The notes: generated by a model not told the origin, from the sequence alone. DNA of 64,000 bases from Deltaproteobacteria bacterium (GCA_020444165.1 JAHLLK010000001.1:1-64000); one strand, 5' to 3'. Shown: positions 1 to 8,867, counted from the first letter of the stretch. A program made the numbers and translations.

Positions 1-115
1 TCCCCGGGGTCCCCAAACAAGCCGTAGCTTGTTTGGGGTGGTCCCTGGCGCGCCAAACAGGCTGTTTTTCAACAGCCTGCTAGTTTTCGTTGAAAAAGGC
101 CGGGTGAGCCTTTTT
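1..115. repeat. Partial hairpin-rich repeat at window edge
   Basis: Three inverted repeats follow one another. CCCCAAACAAGC (11-22) pairs with 27-38. CAGGCTGTT (58-66) pairs with 71-79. AAAAAGGC (93-100) pairs with 108-115. The first stem is the same as one inside the element at 6.2 kb (6372-6398). The GGCGCGCC plus CAGGCTG part matches the right end of the element at 19.9 kb. It therefore looks like a truncated or mosaic member of the window's structured repeats, cut by the window edge. From 116 to 345 nothing firm was seen apart from presumed promoter DNA for the next gene. Confidence 0.6.
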
Positions 116-345
116 CTTCGGGAGAATTGGCCGAGCAACATCTGCCGATTATCCCGATTAGCCTCCCTATCCAAGGGTGCGCGAGTTGGCGGGCCGTTTC
201 CCGGACCCCAGGTGCTGCCGTGGCCGGTGGGAGGGTTTTACGTCCGGCGGACGACTCCGGCCCGGGGCCCGCGCCGGGTTAGCCGTCCGGGGACGGAGCC
301 CCTGGCCCGGGCGGCCGCCGCAACCAAAAGACGAAGAGAAGTGAA

Positions 346-1560
346 ATGAAACCCATAGAAATCAAGGAAAACCTCTACTGGGTGGGGGCTTTGGACTGGA
401 ACATCCGTGATTTCCACGGTTATTCCACGGAACGCGGGACCACCTACAATGCCTACCTCGTCATTGACGAGAAGATCACCTTGTTCGACGCGGTCAAAAA
501 GGGTTTCGAGGGGGACCTGCTCCATCGGGTCCGCAATATCATCGACCCCAAGAAGATCGACTACCTGGTGATCAACCACGTGGAGATGGACCACAGCGGC
601 GGCGCCCCGGAGTTGATCAAGGCCATCGAGCCGGAAAAGATCTTCTGCTCGCCCATGGCCGAAAAGGCCCTGAAGGCCCATTTCCATTTCCAGGGGGCCA
701 ACGAGTGGCCCCTCGAAGTGGTGAAATCCGGCGACGTGCTGAAGCTGGGCCGCCGCGAGGTGCATTTCCTGGAAACCCGCATGCTCCACTGGCCGGACAG
801 CATGTTCTCCTACCTGCCCCAGGACAAGCTCCTCATCAGCTCCGACGCCTTTGGGCTGCACTGGGCCACCAGTGAGCGCTTCGACGACGAGGTGGACCCC
901 CACCAGCTCATGAAGCAAGCGGCCAAGTACTACGGCAACATCCTGCTGCTCTACTCGCCCCTGGTGCAGAAGCTCCTGGCCAAGGTGGGCGAGATGGGGC
1001 TGGCCATCGACACCATCTGCCCGGACCACGGAGTGATCTGGCGGAGCGACCCCGGCAAGATCATCGCCGCCTATGACCGCTGGAGCCGCCAGGAAACCGG
1101 CAAGGACGCCTTGGTGATCTATGATTCCATGTGGCACAGCACCGAGCAGATGGCCAAGGCCGTGGCCGATGGCCTGGCCGACGAGGGTGTGCCGTACAAG
1201 CTTTACAACCTGAAGTGCAACCACCGCTCCGATATCATGACCGAGGTGCTGGACGCCGGCGCCCTGGTCTTTGGTTCGCCCACCCTGAACAACGGCATGA
1301 TGCCCCTCATGGCGGATTTCCTCACCTACCTCAAAGGCCTGAAGCCCGAGAACAAGGTGGCCGCGGCCTTCGGCTCCTATGGCTGGAGCGGCGAGGCGGT
1401 CAAGGAGATCTACGAGATGCTGGGCCGCATGAAGGGCCTGGAACTGGCCGACCTCAAGGGGGTGCGGGTGCAGTGGGTGCCCGATCACGACGCCCTGAAA
1501 CGCTGCCGGGAGCTGGGTTCCACGGTGGGTCAGGCCCTCAGGGCCAAGCAGGGGAGCTGA
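346..1560 (+). CDS. fprA: Flavodiiron protein (A-type flavoprotein, FprA/Roo family)
   Basis: Cytoplasmic O2- or NO-reducing enzyme that protects anaerobes by four-electron reduction of oxygen to water (or of NO to N2O), usually fed by rubredoxin. The 404 residues fit the family length. The N-terminal metallo-beta-lactamase domain has the diiron motif H78-x-E80-x-D82-H83 in NHVEMDHSGG, with later ligand candidates in SSDAFGLHW and PDHGVIW. The flavodoxin domain starts near residue 253 (ALVIYDSMWHSTEQMAKAV). There is no C-terminal rubredoxin domain and no rubredoxin gene beside it, so the electron donor must be encoded elsewhere. The ATG follows an AAGAGAAG ribosome site. A HEAT-repeat gene follows after 4 bp and may be co-transcribed. 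Choosing between the O2 and NO roles is not possible from sequence alone. Confidence 0.95.
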   Translation: MKPIEIKENLYWVGALDWNIRDFHGYSTERGTTYNAYLVIDEKITLFDAVKKGFEGDLLHRVRNIIDPKKIDYLVINHVEMDHSGGAPELIKAIEPEKIFCSPMAEKALKAHFHFQGANEWPLEVVKSGDVLKLGRREVHFLETRMLHWPDSMFSYLPQDKLLISSDAFGLHWATSERFDDEVDPHQLMKQAAKYYGNILLLYSPLVQKLLAKVGEMGLAIDTICPDHGVIWRSDPGKIIAAYDRWSRQETGKDALVIYDSMWHSTEQMAKAVADGLADEGVPYKLYNLKCNHRSDIMTEVLDAGALVFGSPTLNNGMMPLMADFLTYLKGLKPENKVAAAFGSYGWSGEAVKEIYEMLGRMKGLELADLKGVRVQWVPDHDALKRCRELGSTVGQALRAKQGS

Positions 1561-1564
1561 TCCC

Positions 1565-2242
1565 TTGGGGGGACGGGGCCGCCTGCGGGAGAACTTGGCC
1601 CCCCTATTGGCCGCCGGCCGTCTGGACCAGGCCAGGGAGTTCTTGGCGGGGCTGCCCCTGACCAAGGCCCTGGGCCTGGTCCAGTCTTTGGTGTCCTCGC
1701 CGGAGCCGGCCCTGAAATGGCCGGCCGTGGACCTGGTGGGCGAGCTTGCCGCCCAGGCCGCGGCCGGGGACCCGGACGCCGGCCGCGGGGTGGCCTGCCG
1801 TTTGGTGTGGAGCCTCAACGAAGAAGCCGGCGCCGCGGCCCTGGGCGCGCCCGAGGCCCTGGGCGCCCTCCTGGCCGCCGCCCCGGCCCTGGCCCCGGAG
1901 TTCGTGAACCTCCTCATCTCCTACGTCTGGCCGGAAGGCAACTTCCTGGAATTTCCCCCCCTGTTGGCCGGGGCGGTATGGGGCCTGGGCCGCCTGGCCC
2001 AGGTGGACCCGGGGCTGGTGCGCTGCCGCGGCGCCGCCCCCCATCTGGCCGAACTTCTCTCCTTTCCCGAACCGGCGGTGCGGGGCCACGCGGCCTGGGC
2101 CCTGGGCCTGGTGGACCCCGGCGCGGCCCGGGAGGCCCTGGCCGGGCTGGCCGACGACCCGGGCCGGCTCACCCTTTACCGCGACGGCCGTCTGGAGCAG
2201 CTCACCGTGGGCAGCCTGGCCCGCCAGGCCCTGGCGGCTTGA
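1565..2242 (+). CDS. HEAT-repeat protein, DVU0298-like
   Basis: Soluble, Ala/Leu-rich protein of 225 residues made of alpha-helical HEAT-like repeats (for example AVRGHAAWALGLVDPGAAREAL near the C-terminus). Such repeats normally form binding scaffolds; no catalytic motif is visible. It resembles the small HEAT proteins of sulfate reducers (DVU0298 type), whose function is not known. The start is uncertain: a TTG four bases after the flavodiiron stop gives the longest frame, with downstream GTG/TTG codons possible. The tight spacing suggests an operon with the flavodiiron protein and a possible role in the oxygen response. That is inference from position only. Confidence 0.7.
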   Translation: MGGRGRLRENLAPLLAAGRLDQAREFLAGLPLTKALGLVQSLVSSPEPALKWPAVDLVGELAAQAAAGDPDAGRGVACRLVWSLNEEAGAAALGAPEALGALLAAAPALAPEFVNLLISYVWPEGNFLEFPPLLAGAVWGLGRLAQVDPGLVRCRGAAPHLAELLSFPEPAVRGHAAWALGLVDPGAAREALAGLADDPGRLTLYRDGRLEQLTVGSLARQALAA

Positions 2243-2279
2243 CACCCCGCCGGGCCACGGCTATCATCCTTTCTAGTTT

Positions 2280-2287
2280 TGTATACA
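2280..2287. promoter_or_regulatory. Candidate GntR/FCD operator
   Basis: The perfect palindrome TGTATACA lies 23 bp before the start of the GntR regulator, in a short AT-rich patch. FCD-type GntR proteins commonly bind T-G-T-centred palindromes of this size near their own promoters. Autoregulation is inferred; a single 8-bp site is weak evidence. Confidence 0.4.
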
Positions 2288-2309
2288 CTTTGACCCGTCC
2301 TCTGGGGGT

Positions 2310-3020
2310 ATGCGTTTGAACCCCAAAACCCCGCCCGCCAAGCCCGCCGGCGGCAAGGCCGCCTTTAGCCGGCGTTCCCTGGGCCAGGAGGTCACCGATC
2401 TGTTGCGCCACCAGATCCTGGCCGGCGAGCACCGCCCAGGCCAGCGCCTGGTGGAGCTGAACCTGGCCCAGGAGATGAACATCAGCCGCACCCCGGTGCG
2501 GGAGGCGTTGCACCGTCTGGCCCAGGAGGGCCTGTTGACCAAGCGCCCCCGGGGCGGCTACGAGGTGCGTCCCCTTTCGCCCCAGGAGGTGGAGGAGGCC
2601 GTGGGCGTGCGCGCCGCCCTGGAGTCCTACGCTGCCCGCCTGGCCGCCGGCCGGGCCACCTCCCAGCAGGTCCAGGACCTGGAGCAAAACCTCACCGCCT
2701 TCCAGGCTGCCCTGGAAAACCGTGACGAAGACACCCTGGTGGCCCTGAACGCCGAGTTCCACCACCTGTTGGCCGAGGCCGCGGGCTCCCTTCTCTTGTC
2801 CCGCCTCCTGGGCGAGCTGGAGGAAGTGGTGGAACGCATCTCCCGGGCGCTCATCACCACCATGCCGGCCGGCGGCTGGTCCACGGATGAACACCGCGAA
2901 CTGGTGGAAGCCATCGCCCGCGGCGATGGCGACACCGCCGCCCGCCTGGCCGCCAGCCACGTGGAGCGGGGCGGGGCCTGGATCCTTTCCCGCATGCGCC
3001 AGGAGAGTCTGGAACTTTGA
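2310..3020 (+). CDS. GntR-family regulator, FCD subfamily
   Basis: DNA-binding transcription factor of 236 residues. The N-terminal winged helix (residues about 25-90) contains the recognition region NISRTPVREALHRLAQEGLL and the wing RGGYEVRPLS. The C-terminal all-helical FCD ligand domain (about 100-225) carries the Asp/His pattern (LNAEFHHLLAEAAG, DEHRELVEAI, ASHVERG) that binds a metal and a small organic acid in this subfamily. The ATG is preceded by GGGGG. The stop overlaps the next gene (TTGA), so it probably forms an operon with the membrane protein, CoA ligase and ene-reductase behind it. It may sense an aromatic or carboxylic acid, but the effector is unknown. Confidence 0.9.
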   Translation: MRLNPKTPPAKPAGGKAAFSRRSLGQEVTDLLRHQILAGEHRPGQRLVELNLAQEMNISRTPVREALHRLAQEGLLTKRPRGGYEVRPLSPQEVEEAVGVRAALESYAARLAAGRATSQQVQDLEQNLTAFQAALENRDEDTLVALNAEFHHLLAEAAGSLLLSRLLGELEEVVERISRALITTMPAGGWSTDEHRELVEAIARGDGDTAARLAASHVERGGAWILSRMRQESLEL

Positions 3021-3412
3021 AAAACGAGCTGGCTCTCTACTGCCTGTACGCCGGCGGGCTGTTGCACGTGGGGTGGGGCTTGTTCCATCTCGCGTTCCCC
3101 CGCCTGTTCAAGTGGGACCAGACCCTGGCCCCCCTGAACCCGGTCAACCGCAGCATCATGCTGGTGATGAACCTCTGCCTGGCTTTTGTGTTCATCACCT
3201 ATGGCTATCTCTCCGTGGTGTTCGCCCCGGAGATGCTGACCACCGCGCTGGGGCGCAAGCTTATCGGCGCGCTGGCGGCCTTCTGGCTCTTGCGCCTGGG
3301 CCTGCAGTTCAAGTTCTTCCGCACCCTGCATCCGGCTTCCCTCGCCCTCATCCTCTGCCAAGCCTTGACCATGGGGGTCTACGCTTACCCCCTCTTGCAC
3401 GGAGCCGCCTGA
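3017..3412 (+). CDS. Small four-helix membrane protein
   Basis: The 131-residue protein has about four predicted membrane segments (LYCLYAGGLLHVGWGLFHLAF, SIMLVMNLCLAFVFITYGYL, GALAAFWLLRLGL, LALILCQALTMGVYAY). The TTG start overlaps the stop of the GntR gene, and the CoA ligase begins one base after its stop, so it is translationally coupled on both sides. I do not recognise the family. A role next to a CoA ligase could be transport or membrane sensing, but nothing in the sequence shows it. Confidence 0.75.
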   Translation: MKNELALYCLYAGGLLHVGWGLFHLAFPRLFKWDQTLAPLNPVNRSIMLVMNLCLAFVFITYGYLSVVFAPEMLTTALGRKLIGALAAFWLLRLGLQFKFFRTLHPASLALILCQALTMGVYAYPLLHGAA

Positions 3413-3413
3413 C

Positions 3414-4703
3414 ATGACCTTCATGCCGTCGTTTCCCGATGAGACCGCCCTGTTGGAGCATCAGCTCCGGGGCCTCAAATGGACCGTGAGCCACGCCTAT
3501 CAGGGCAGCCCCTTTTACCGCCGCCGCCTGGAGGAGGCCGGGGTCACGCCCGAGGATATCCAGAGCCTGGACGACGTGAGCCGGCTGCCCTTCACCACCA
3601 CCCGCGATCTCCAGGAAGGCTATCCCCTGCCGCTGTTGTCCGTGCCCGAGGAGGATGTCGTGCGCATCCACGCCTCCAGCGGCACCACGGGCAAGCGCAA
3701 GGTCCTGGCCTACACCGCCAAGGACGTGGCCGACTGGGCCCACATGTTCGCCCGGGCCTATGAAATGGCCGGGCTCACCCCCCGGGACCGGGTGCAGATC
3801 GCCGTGGGCTACGGGGTCTGGACGGCAGGGGTGGGCTTCCAGCGGGGGGCCGAGGAGTTCGGGGCCATGGCCGTGCCGGTGGGGCCGGGCAACCTGGAGA
3901 TGCATTGCCAGTTTCTGGAGGATTTCCAGAGCACCGTGTTCTGCAGCACCTCCTCCATGGCCTTGTTGATGGCCGAGGAGATCAACCGCCGGGGGCTGTT
4001 GGACAAGATCAGCCTGAAAAAGATCATCTACGGCTCGGAGCGCACCTCCGAGGCCATGCGGCGCCGCATCTCCAAAAGCCTGGGGGCCGAGCTTTACGAC
4101 ATCCCCGGGCTCACCGAGCTGTACGGCCCGGGCACGGGCATCGAGTGCGCGGCCCACGAGGGCATCCACTACTGGGCCGACTACTACATCCTGGAGATCC
4201 TGGATCCCCACACCCTGGAGCCGGTGCCGGCCGGGGAGGTGGGGGAGATGGTGGTCACCACCCTGTGCAAGGAGGCCGCCCCCCTGATCCGCTACCGCAC
4301 CCGGGACCTCACCCGGTTGTTGCCCGAGCGCTGCCCCTGCGGCAACCCCCTGCCGCGCCACGGGCGTCTGTTGGGCCGCAGCGACGACATGATCTCCTTC
4401 CGGGGGGTCAACGTCTACCCCGGCCAGGTGGATCACATCCTGAGCACCAGCCCCGGGGTGAGCAGCGAATACCAGATCGTGGTGGAGCACGGCAAGGACG
4501 GCCGCGACTACATGACCGTGCGGGTGGAGCGCGCCGCCGCGGCCGGGCCTGACGAAGACCAAGACACCGAGAAGCACATCGGCCGCCGCATCAAGGCCGA
4601 GATCCTGGTGAGTTCCCGGGTGGAGCTGGTGGCCCACGGCAGCCTGCCCCGCAGCGAACGCAAATCCAAGCGGGTTTTCGACCGCCGTTTCGAGGCGGAA
4701 TAG
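3414..4703 (+). CDS. Phenylacetate--CoA ligase-like AMP-forming ligase
   Basis: Adenylate-forming enzyme that activates an aryl or carboxylic acid to its CoA thioester using ATP. The length (429) fits the PaaK family. Visible motifs are the P-loop-like SSGTTGKRK (about residue 85), a central GLTELYGPG (A5-type) and the C-terminal YRTRDLTRLLPERC plus GRSDDMISFRGVNVYPGQVD with the hinge. The CPCGNPLPRHGR stretch is the usual Cys-containing loop of the family. It sits in an operon with an FCD regulator upstream and an ene-reductase downstream, which suggests anaerobic use of an aromatic or unsaturated acid. The true substrate cannot be read from sequence. Confidence 0.9.
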   Translation: MTFMPSFPDETALLEHQLRGLKWTVSHAYQGSPFYRRRLEEAGVTPEDIQSLDDVSRLPFTTTRDLQEGYPLPLLSVPEEDVVRIHASSGTTGKRKVLAYTAKDVADWAHMFARAYEMAGLTPRDRVQIAVGYGVWTAGVGFQRGAEEFGAMAVPVGPGNLEMHCQFLEDFQSTVFCSTSSMALLMAEEINRRGLLDKISLKKIIYGSERTSEAMRRRISKSLGAELYDIPGLTELYGPGTGIECAAHEGIHYWADYYILEILDPHTLEPVPAGEVGEMVVTTLCKEAAPLIRYRTRDLTRLLPERCPCGNPLPRHGRLLGRSDDMISFRGVNVYPGQVDHILSTSPGVSSEYQIVVEHGKDGRDYMTVRVERAAAAGPDEDQDTEKHIGRRIKAEILVSSRVELVAHGSLPRSERKSKRVFDRRFEAE

Positions 4704-4758
4704 GCGCGCAGGCCCCCCAGCCGCGCCGTCCCCCCTTTATGACGGAGAGAAATTGCTC

Positions 4759-5877
4759 ATGGCCGGTATTTTCGAACCTTGGAACCTGGGAACCCTGACC
4801 CTGCCCAACCGCCTGGTGCGGAGCGCCACCTGGGAAGCCATGGCCGACCCCCAGGGGGTGCCGGGCTATGAGCTGGCCAACCTGTTGGGCGAGTTGGCCG
4901 CGGGCCAGGTGGGGCTCATCATCACCGGCTACGCCTTTGTCACTCCCCAGGGCCGCGGCCTGCCCCAGCAGACCGGGGTGCACGTCGACGCCATGGTGGG
5001 GCCCCTGACCCGCGTCTCCGACGCGGTGCACAAGGAGGGGGGCAAGATCGCCATGCAGATCGTGCACGCCGGCGGCCAGACCCGCGGCAAATGGATCAAC
5101 GCCCAGCCGGCCGGGCCCAGCGCCATGGTGCATCCCGCCTATAACGAGGAAGTGCGGGAGCTGGGCCGCGAGGAGATCTGGGACCTGGTGGACGCCTTTG
5201 CCGCGGCTGCGGCCCGGGTCAAGGCGGCGGAGTTCGACGCGGTGGAACTGCACGGGGCCCACGGCTATCTCCTGAGCCAGTTCCTCTGCCCCTTCACCAA
5301 CTCCCGCTCGGACGACTTCGGCGGCAGCCTGGCCAACCGGGCCCGCTTCGCCCGGGAGGTGACCCGGGCGGTGCGCGAGGTGGTGGGCCCCAATTTTCCC
5401 GTGTTCATCAAACTGAACAGCGAGGACGCGGTGCCCCGGGGCTTCACCCTGGACGAGGCGGTGCAGGTGGCCCAGTGGCTGGTGGCCGACGGCCTGGACG
5501 CGGTGGAGGTCTCGGGCGGCGTGGCCTTCGGCGGGGCGCTCTCGCCCTCGCGGGTGGTCAAGACACCCGCCGATGAGGGCTACTTCCTGGCCAACGCCCG
5601 GGCCATCAAACAGGCCATTGCCAAACCGGTGATCGTGGTGGGCGGTTTCCGCCGCCGAGCCAAGGTGGCAGAGGCCCTGGCCAGCGTGGACGCCGTGGCC
5701 CTGAGCCGGCCCTTTATCCGCCAGCCCGACCTGGCCGCCCGCTGGGCCCGCGGGGAGAACCTGGACGCCACCTGCATCTCCTGCGGGCAGTGTTTCACCC
5801 ACTCCCTCAAGGACGGCCTGGTCTGCGTCCAGGAGTTGAAGAAGCAACGCCAGGAAGCCTTGGGCGCCACGGACTGA
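4759..5877 (+). CDS. NADH:flavin oxidoreductase, old yellow enzyme family
   Basis: FMN TIM-barrel ene-reductase of 372 residues. The catalytic HGAHGYLLSQFLCP block, the FGGSLANR segment and the C-terminal CISCGQCF...C cysteine set are visible. The cysteine pattern is the one that binds an iron-sulfur cluster in 2,4-dienoyl-CoA-reductase-type relatives. The long NAD(P)-binding C-terminal half of those enzymes is absent, so this is the single-domain form. I chose the ATG at 4759 over the TTG at 4753 because GGAGAG (4744-4749) is correctly spaced from it. It lies 55 bp after the CoA ligase and could reduce an unsaturated CoA ester made there; that pairing is inferred. Confidence 0.88.
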   Translation: MAGIFEPWNLGTLTLPNRLVRSATWEAMADPQGVPGYELANLLGELAAGQVGLIITGYAFVTPQGRGLPQQTGVHVDAMVGPLTRVSDAVHKEGGKIAMQIVHAGGQTRGKWINAQPAGPSAMVHPAYNEEVRELGREEIWDLVDAFAAAAARVKAAEFDAVELHGAHGYLLSQFLCPFTNSRSDDFGGSLANRARFAREVTRAVREVVGPNFPVFIKLNSEDAVPRGFTLDEAVQVAQWLVADGLDAVEVSGGVAFGGALSPSRVVKTPADEGYFLANARAIKQAIAKPVIVVGGFRRRAKVAEALASVDAVALSRPFIRQPDLAARWARGENLDATCISCGQCFTHSLKDGLVCVQELKKQRQEALGATD

Positions 5878-6213
5878 GCCCACGCTCCCCGGGCTGGGGT
5901 GCGAGCCCCACCCGCTTGGCCACCCCCGGCAGCCCGGCGTCCCCCGGACACCGCCGCTTTCTGGGCCGGGGTTCCACCCCCACCCGGGTACCTCCCCCAG
6001 GCGTCCCCCTGGGCGGCGCATCCCCTACCTCCGTCGCCACCCTGCTTTTCTGTCACCCTGCTTTTCTTGCGATAGGCGCGGCAATCTGCGACAATTTTAT
6101 GACTGCGAACGGTTGTCGCCGCAGCCGGCAAGCACCTGACGTGGGGAGGTCCCCTGGCCCTGCCCGAAGCTTCCCCTTCCCCAGCCGGCAAGCCCCCGGC
6201 AAGAACCTGATTT
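5878..6213. other. Gene-free GC-rich spacer with short direct repeats
   Basis: No credible gene was found. The segment contains a tandem CCCTGCTTTTCT repeat (around 6040-6066), two copies of CAGCCGGCAAGC (around 6124 and 6182) and a GCGACAA/TTGTCGC inverted repeat near 6086-6117. Its function is unknown; it leads directly into the structured element that follows. Confidence 0.5.
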
Positions 6214-6503
6214 GAGACTGTTGCACAAGGCTCCCTGCCTTGTGCAACTATCGGCTTGGCAAAAGCGTGACTCCACCCCAGCAAGCAGAGCTTGCCGGGG
6301 GCCCGGGTTTTGCCAAGCCTCACGAATAACAAACCTTTCAGGTTTGTTATTCGGCGGGCCATCCACGGGGTCCCCAAACAAGCGAAGCTTGTTTGGGGTG
6401 AATCCGTGGCCCGCACGAGACCATTGCAACCAAAAACTATCAAAAAATTAGATAAACTGTTGTTATAATTATTGTTAGTCAGTAAATGCCGTGCAATGGT
6501 CTC
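6214..6503 (+). mobile_element. Structured MITE-like element, copy B
   Basis: Non-coding element made of consecutive hairpins. Stem 1 is 6221-6231 with 6237-6247. Stem 2 is GGCTTGGCAAAA (6253-6264) with 6308-6319, enclosing the nested stem 6276-6286 with 6290-6300 (one A/C mismatch). Stem 3 is 6323-6336 with 6340-6353. Stem 4 is GCGGGCCA (6354-6361) with 6407-6414, enclosing CCCCAAACAAGC (6372-6383) with 6387-6398. The last stem, 6416-6428 with 6492-6504, encloses a 63-nt AT-rich core. The ends are imperfect terminal inverted repeats (GAGACTGTTGCAC against GAGACCATTGCAC read inward). The direct repeat GATTTG flanks it at 6209-6214 and 6504-6509. It shares module order with the copies at 37.0 and 55.9 kb. 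No transposase is encoded. Confidence 0.65.
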
Positions 6504-6665
6504 GATTTGGCAAAGACTCGCGAACAACTGGTCTTGCGGCCCGCAGGCATCCTGGGACAGGCTCCGGCCCTCTCCGCCTCCCGGCCCCTCCGGGGGGCGG
6601 GGTTGTGACCGGCAAGACTGGTTTCCGCGAAGCGCCCAGCCGGGAGTTCCGCGGGGGAAAGAGTA

Positions 6666-8834
6666 TTGCAACCATTGCAAGTCAAATCCCTGTTAAGAGC
6701 CTGGAGCGGCCTGGAGCGACGCTTGCTGCCGGCGTCGGTTTTCCTGGCGGACCGCCTCACCCTCTGGCGGGAGCGCATCCTCCTGGCGGTGAGCCTCCTG
6801 GCCATGGTGCTGGGGCCCCTGGCCCTGGTGCCCTCCCTGGCCCTGGCTTATGCCGAGGATCGCTGGGGGGTGATCTGCCTGGATTTGGCGGCCTACCTGG
6901 CCGTGGTGGCGGTGTTCCTGCTGCGGCGCCGGTCCCTGCGCTTCCGGGGCGTGCTGGTCTGTTGCACCCTGTTCGGCCTGGGGCTGGGGCTCATCATCCT
7001 CCTGGGCCCCTTTGGCGCCGGCTACATGTGGCTCTTCGCGGCGTCGGTCCTGGCTGGCGGGTTGATCGGGCTTCCGGCCGCCTTGACCGTGCTCTTGGGC
7101 AATTTTCTGGCTTTTGTGGCCGTGGCCTTCCTGGTGGCCGGGGGGCTTCTGCCCTGGGCCGATTCCACGGAACACGCCCTGCATGTCTGGGTGGTCATGG
7201 CCATCAACTTCCTTTTGTTGAACACCCTGGTGGCGGTCACCACCGCCTTGATCCTGCGGGGCCTGCGCCTGGCCCTGGAGCATGAGCAGGAGGTGAGCGC
7301 CAGTCTGCGGCAGAACGAGGCGCGTTTCCGCTCCCTCACCGAGAACGCCCCGGACATCGTGTTCACCGTGGACGCCCAGGGCCGCTTCACCTACGCCAAC
7401 CCCGCGCTGACCTCTTTGCTGGGCTACCCGTCGGCGGCCGTGGCGGGCCGTTTCCTGGCCTCCCTGGCCCCGGCGGGCCAGGCCGAGGGCCTCCAAGCCG
7501 CCCTGGCCCGGGTGAGCGGCGAGGGGGCCACGGTGCGGGGCGTGGCCGTCACCCTGCGGCACAAAAACGGGCAGGTGCGCCATTTTCTCATGGGTGGCGC
7601 TCCCCTGGAGGACGGACCGGAGGAGTCGCCCGGGGCCATCGGCATTTTGAAGGACGTGACCGAACAGGCCCTTCTGACCCGGCAGTTGCAGCAATCTCAA
7701 AAAATGGAGGCCCTGGGCATCCTCTCCGGCGGCATTGCCCATGACTTCAACAACATCATCAACGTGGTCCTGGGCTACGGCGAACTGGCCGTGAAACACT
7801 CCCTGGAAGGCCAGCCGGTGCAGAAAGAGCTGGGCGAGGTGCTCCGGGCCGCGGACCGGGCCCGCAACCTGGTCAAACGCATCCTCACCTTCAGCCGCAA
7901 GGAGGAGCCCGACCTGCAGCCCCTGGACCTCAACCAGGCCGTGTCCCAGATCATGCTCCTCTTGCGCCACACCCTGCCCAAGATGATCGAGCTGACCAGC
8001 TCACTGGCCCCGGATTTGGGGCCGGTGCGGGCCGACGCCGGCCAGATCGAGCAGGTGCTCATGAACCTGGCCACCAACGCGGCCGACGCCATGCCCGAGG
8101 GCGGCAGCCTCAGCCTGGAGACCAAAAATACTGAGCTGGACCAGGAGTTTTGCCGTCAGCATCCTGGTCTGGTGCCGGGCCGCTACGTGGAGATCCTGGT
8201 GTCCGACACGGGCGGTGGCATGTCGGCCGCCACCCAGGAGCATATCTTCGAGCCCTTTTTCACCACCAAGGAAGTGGGCAAGGGCACGGGGCTGGGCCTG
8301 TCCATGGTCTACGGCATCGTACAGACCCACGGCGGCCACATCACCTGCTACAGCGAGCCGGGGCGGGGCACCGTGTTCCGTATCTTCCTGCCCCAGAGCG
8401 AGGACGGCCTCCCGGCTCCGGAGTTGGAAGCGCCCCGGCCCGAGGAGATCCTGGGAGGCAGCGAGGAGATTCTCCTGGTGGACGACGAGGAGGCCCTGCG
8501 CGATATGGGGGCCACGGCGCTGCGGGAGATGGGCTATCGGGTGCGGACCGCGATGAACGGCGAGGAATCGGTGCAGATTTACCAAAACGGGGGGAACGGC
8601 ATCGACCTGGTGGTGATGGACCTCGGCATGCCGGGCATGGGCGGCCACAAGGCCCTGCAACAGATCCTGGCCCACGACCCCGCGGCCAAGGTGGTGATCG
8701 CCAGCGGCTACGCGGCCAGCGGCCAGGTGAAGGCCTCCCTGGAGGCCGGGGCGGCTGGTTTCGTGGCCAAGCCCTTCCGCCGCCTGGACCTTTTGACCAC
8801 CATCCGCCAGGTGCTGGACCAGACCCGGGCCTGA
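6666..8834 (+). CDS. Membrane hybrid sensor kinase (PAS-HisKA-HATPase-REC)
   Basis: Inner-membrane two-component sensor of 722 residues. About six hydrophobic segments fill residues 30-200. They are followed by a PAS domain (about 215-330, NEARFRSLTENAPDIVFTVD), a HisKA dimerisation domain with the phosphoacceptor in GGIAHDFNNI (about 358) and a HATPase domain ([34 protein letters not shown]). A C-terminal receiver (about 600-720, [20 protein letters not shown]) completes it. The integral-membrane N-terminus lacks an obvious periplasmic domain, so it may sense a membrane-linked or cytoplasmic signal. The TTG start is supported by GGGGGAAAGAG just upstream, but the 5' end is uncertain. It stands alone downstream of a structured repeat, and no partner regulator is adjacent. 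Confidence 0.9.
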   Translation: MQPLQVKSLLRAWSGLERRLLPASVFLADRLTLWRERILLAVSLLAMVLGPLALVPSLALAYAEDRWGVICLDLAAYLAVVAVFLLRRRSLRFRGVLVCCTLFGLGLGLIILLGPFGAGYMWLFAASVLAGGLIGLPAALTVLLGNFLAFVAVAFLVAGGLLPWADSTEHALHVWVVMAINFLLLNTLVAVTTALILRGLRLALEHEQEVSASLRQNEARFRSLTENAPDIVFTVDAQGRFTYANPALTSLLGYPSAAVAGRFLASLAPAGQAEGLQAALARVSGEGATVRGVAVTLRHKNGQVRHFLMGGAPLEDGPEESPGAIGILKDVTEQALLTRQLQQSQKMEALGILSGGIAHDFNNIINVVLGYGELAVKHSLEGQPVQKELGEVLRAADRARNLVKRILTFSRKEEPDLQPLDLNQAVSQIMLLLRHTLPKMIELTSSLAPDLGPVRADAGQIEQVLMNLATNAADAMPEGGSLSLETKNTELDQEFCRQHPGLVPGRYVEILVSDTGGGMSAATQEHIFEPFFTTKEVGKGTGLGLSMVYGIVQTHGGHITCYSEPGRGTVFRIFLPQSEDGLPAPELEAPRPEEILGGSEEILLVDDEEALRDMGATALREMGYRVRTAMNGEESVQIYQNGGNGIDLVVMDLGMPGMGGHKALQQILAHDPAAKVVIASGYAASGQVKASLEAGAAGFVAKPFRRLDLLTTIRQVLDQTRA

Positions 8835-8867
8835 GCGCCCGCCCGCCACAACCCATTAAAATTTATA

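Noticed and set aside
6253..6319. Reading the TTGGCAAAA hairpins as simple terminators
   Set aside because: They occur in ordered series with four other stems and no U-tract, and recur in the same order at three loci. A terminator alone does not explain them.
6214..6503. CRISPR array or tRNA cluster in the hairpin-rich spacers
   Set aside because: The repeats are inverted rather than regularly spaced direct repeats, and no cloverleaf or spacer pattern is present.
5580..6680. Long minus-strand frame across the 6.2-kb spacer
   Set aside because: It runs through the structured repeat and antisense to the ene-reductase. The similar peptides seen at 55.9 kb come from translated repeat DNA, not a gene.
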